DNA of 64,000 nucleotides from NCBI GenBank assembly GCA_051294375.1, contig CM119268.1, positions 16,583,181 through 16,647,180 of the forward strand, given 5' to 3'. Position numbers and translations under genes: made by a program. The notes beneath the pieces are model-generated. The model was not told where the DNA came from. It searched no databases and saw nothing but the letters and a program-made list of their open reading frames with translations. Positions within the stretch are counted from its first letter, which is position 1, and every line of letters starts with the position of its first letter. Shown here piece after piece: positions 62,456-64,000 of this stretch. The DNA is from Paraspadella gotoi (lineage: Eukaryota > Chaetognatha).

Positions 62456-64000
62456 TTAATTTTAAATTTGATTAACGTCGTTATTCTTGGTTTAAATAAA
62501 CCTAAAATTTTTCTCTCTTAAAAGAGGATTAAATCCTCTTGAACGTTTAGCCTTTCGAGATTAAAAATTCCCACGTTTCGAAAGGAATTTCTCTCGCTTT
62601 TGATGTTAAACTTGCAATTTATTGTATCTTAAACAATAGTTATATATATATTATTTTCTTTTAGAAAAAGCTCTTCTTAAAAAAACGCCTTTCAAAAAAA
62701 AAAAAAAATCTGCACTTCCAAAACGGACACGTCGTAAAAATACTTCTCCAGCGCTACTGCGGTCGTAAAATTCTGATTATTCATAATTCTTCAGCGCCTT
62801 AACTAAGACTTTAATACAAAACTAAACAAAAACAAACAAAAAAAGAAAATCGTATCAAGAAACCGCGACCGCCAGCATGAATCGTCGGGGGAAATGTAGT
62901 TCCCGATGACTCAATCTTTCCTTCAATAATCGGAGATTCCAAGAACGAAAAGCGACAATGACCTAGTAATTGTTTTTTTTTTTAAAATCGCCCTTTTCGT
63001 CGTCGTCGTCGTTTTCGTCGTCTTCGTTTTCGTCGTCGTCATTTTCGTCACCGAAGTTGTTATCCTCTGACGACGACTATGGCGAAACAGACGGGATTTC
63101 AAGGTGAATTTTATTAACGTGATATCTTTTAAATATTATTTATTATATGCATATATATGTAACTTCTTGTTATCGTAAATTAGTTTTCTTTTTTAACTAC
63201 CTGTTTAATGTTTACATATTTTTTTTTCGGTCTTATTTGTCTTCGTTCACTTCTCCCTGCCAGTTCTAACTTTTTGAACTCACTTTAACTTTCTTTTCTG
63301 TTCTTGTGAACTCCGGTCTTTCTCTTCTTTTCACTCATTTAACCGACTCTGCGCCGTGGAGACCACATTAACGACCTCACAAAAAGTATTCGGTAAAAAA
63401 AAACGGACGACGACGAAAACAATACAACCACCAATAACGACGAAAAGAAAAAAAAACAACTTATTGCATAAACCATAAAGATAACGATAAATACGACGAC
63501 GATATTGACGACGAAAAAAGGGAGACGATTGACAATTTAAGTTCCCTGACTCTCGAAAAAAAAGAAGTCAAGTTACATGTTCCAATTAAGTTTCGATTGT
63601 CGATTATCATTAATTATGAGTTAAAAGTTTTATTGGTTATTATTTAGGTCCTTCCCAAATGCTAACATCTTTCTTGGAACGCATCTCTAACCTTTGACTT
63701 TTTTCAATTTGCTTTTATTCTTTTTCTTTCGATCTATTATTAGGTCTTCAATTTTTTTTCGGATAGAATTTTTCTTAACTTTTTATAAAACATAACATAT
63801 TTACTTACGTCAATCTGAATTTTCTTAACTTACTCTTACTTTTTATTATTCAGTCATCTTGAAAGTGAGATGATAATTAGACTTGGCCTTTTGTTTTCAG
63901 AGACTCTATTATAGATTTTACGTGAGCACAAAATAGTATCGACGATGACTTGTATATTGATCTTGTTTTGCTTAAAACCATTTTTGAGGTCCATAAAAAC
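61349..64000. other. No gene recognised; AT-rich with microsatellites
   Basis: Holds a TC array (about 62391-62451), CGT-rich tracts (62055-62125 and 62998-63060) and AT-rich DNA. ORFs of 60-95 codons here are translations of the CGT/GTC tracts. This includes the likely promoter side of the distal DUF229 first exon. Confidence 0.6.
62391..62451. repeat. TC microsatellite
   Basis: Pure CT array in intergenic DNA upstream of the DUF229 gene. Confidence 0.95.

Overview
This is a window of a eukaryotic nuclear genome assembly. Genes are split into many short exons with GT-AG introns of about 60-400 nt. There are N gaps, abundant GA/TC, AAAG and TAA microsatellites, and small foldback elements. 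The gene set points to an ecdysozoan animal, probably an arthropod or close relative. It includes a five-domain type-2 chitin-binding (peritrophin-like) protein, a DEG/ENaC channel, two DUF229 proteins, a BTB zinc-finger protein and the heparan-sulfate enzyme EXTL3/botv. A complete DRC11/IQCA1, a part of motile axonemes, suggests a lineage that keeps flagellated cells such as sperm, which argues against nematodes. I cannot name the species.

Layout. 1-2554: duplicated and low-complexity DNA around a gap. 2555-11648 (+): BTB-C2H2 zinc-finger gene, 5' truncated by the window, 11 exons. 11649-14666: AT-rich intergenic. 14667-20840 (-): complete EXTL3/botv, 18 exons, 958 aa. 20841-27519: intergenic with microsatellites. 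27520-31920 (+): complete secreted or anchored peritrophin-like protein, 12 exons, 424 aa. 32566-36333 (-): complete DEG/ENaC subunit, 11 exons, 550 aa. 36931-48823 (-): complete DRC11/IQCA1, 25 exons, 987 aa. 48824-53401: intergenic. 53402-55980 (-): decayed DUF229 paralogue. 56711-61348 (-): intact DUF229 gene with two candidate first exons and a small plus-strand ORF lying between them. 61349-64000: no gene recognised.

Exon models were built by hand from splice sites and reading phase. For the four complete genes, and for the DUF229 model with either first exon, the summed exon lengths are exact multiples of three and every junction keeps phase. The genes are functionally unrelated neighbours: transcription factor, Golgi glycosyltransferase, cuticle or midgut matrix, sodium channel, cilium, DUF229 enzyme. 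Nothing suggests an operon or gene cluster beyond the DUF229 tandem pair.

The most unusual items are: a GC-richer insertion packed with hairpins and flanked by 7-bp direct repeats in a peritrophin intron; a run of five phase-1 cassette-type exons that replace part of the DEG/ENaC extracellular domain; the DUF229 gene/pseudogene pair with alternative membrane-anchor exons; a predicted GC-AG intron in DRC11; three small inverted-repeat (MITE-like) elements; and two assembly-type duplications next to gaps.
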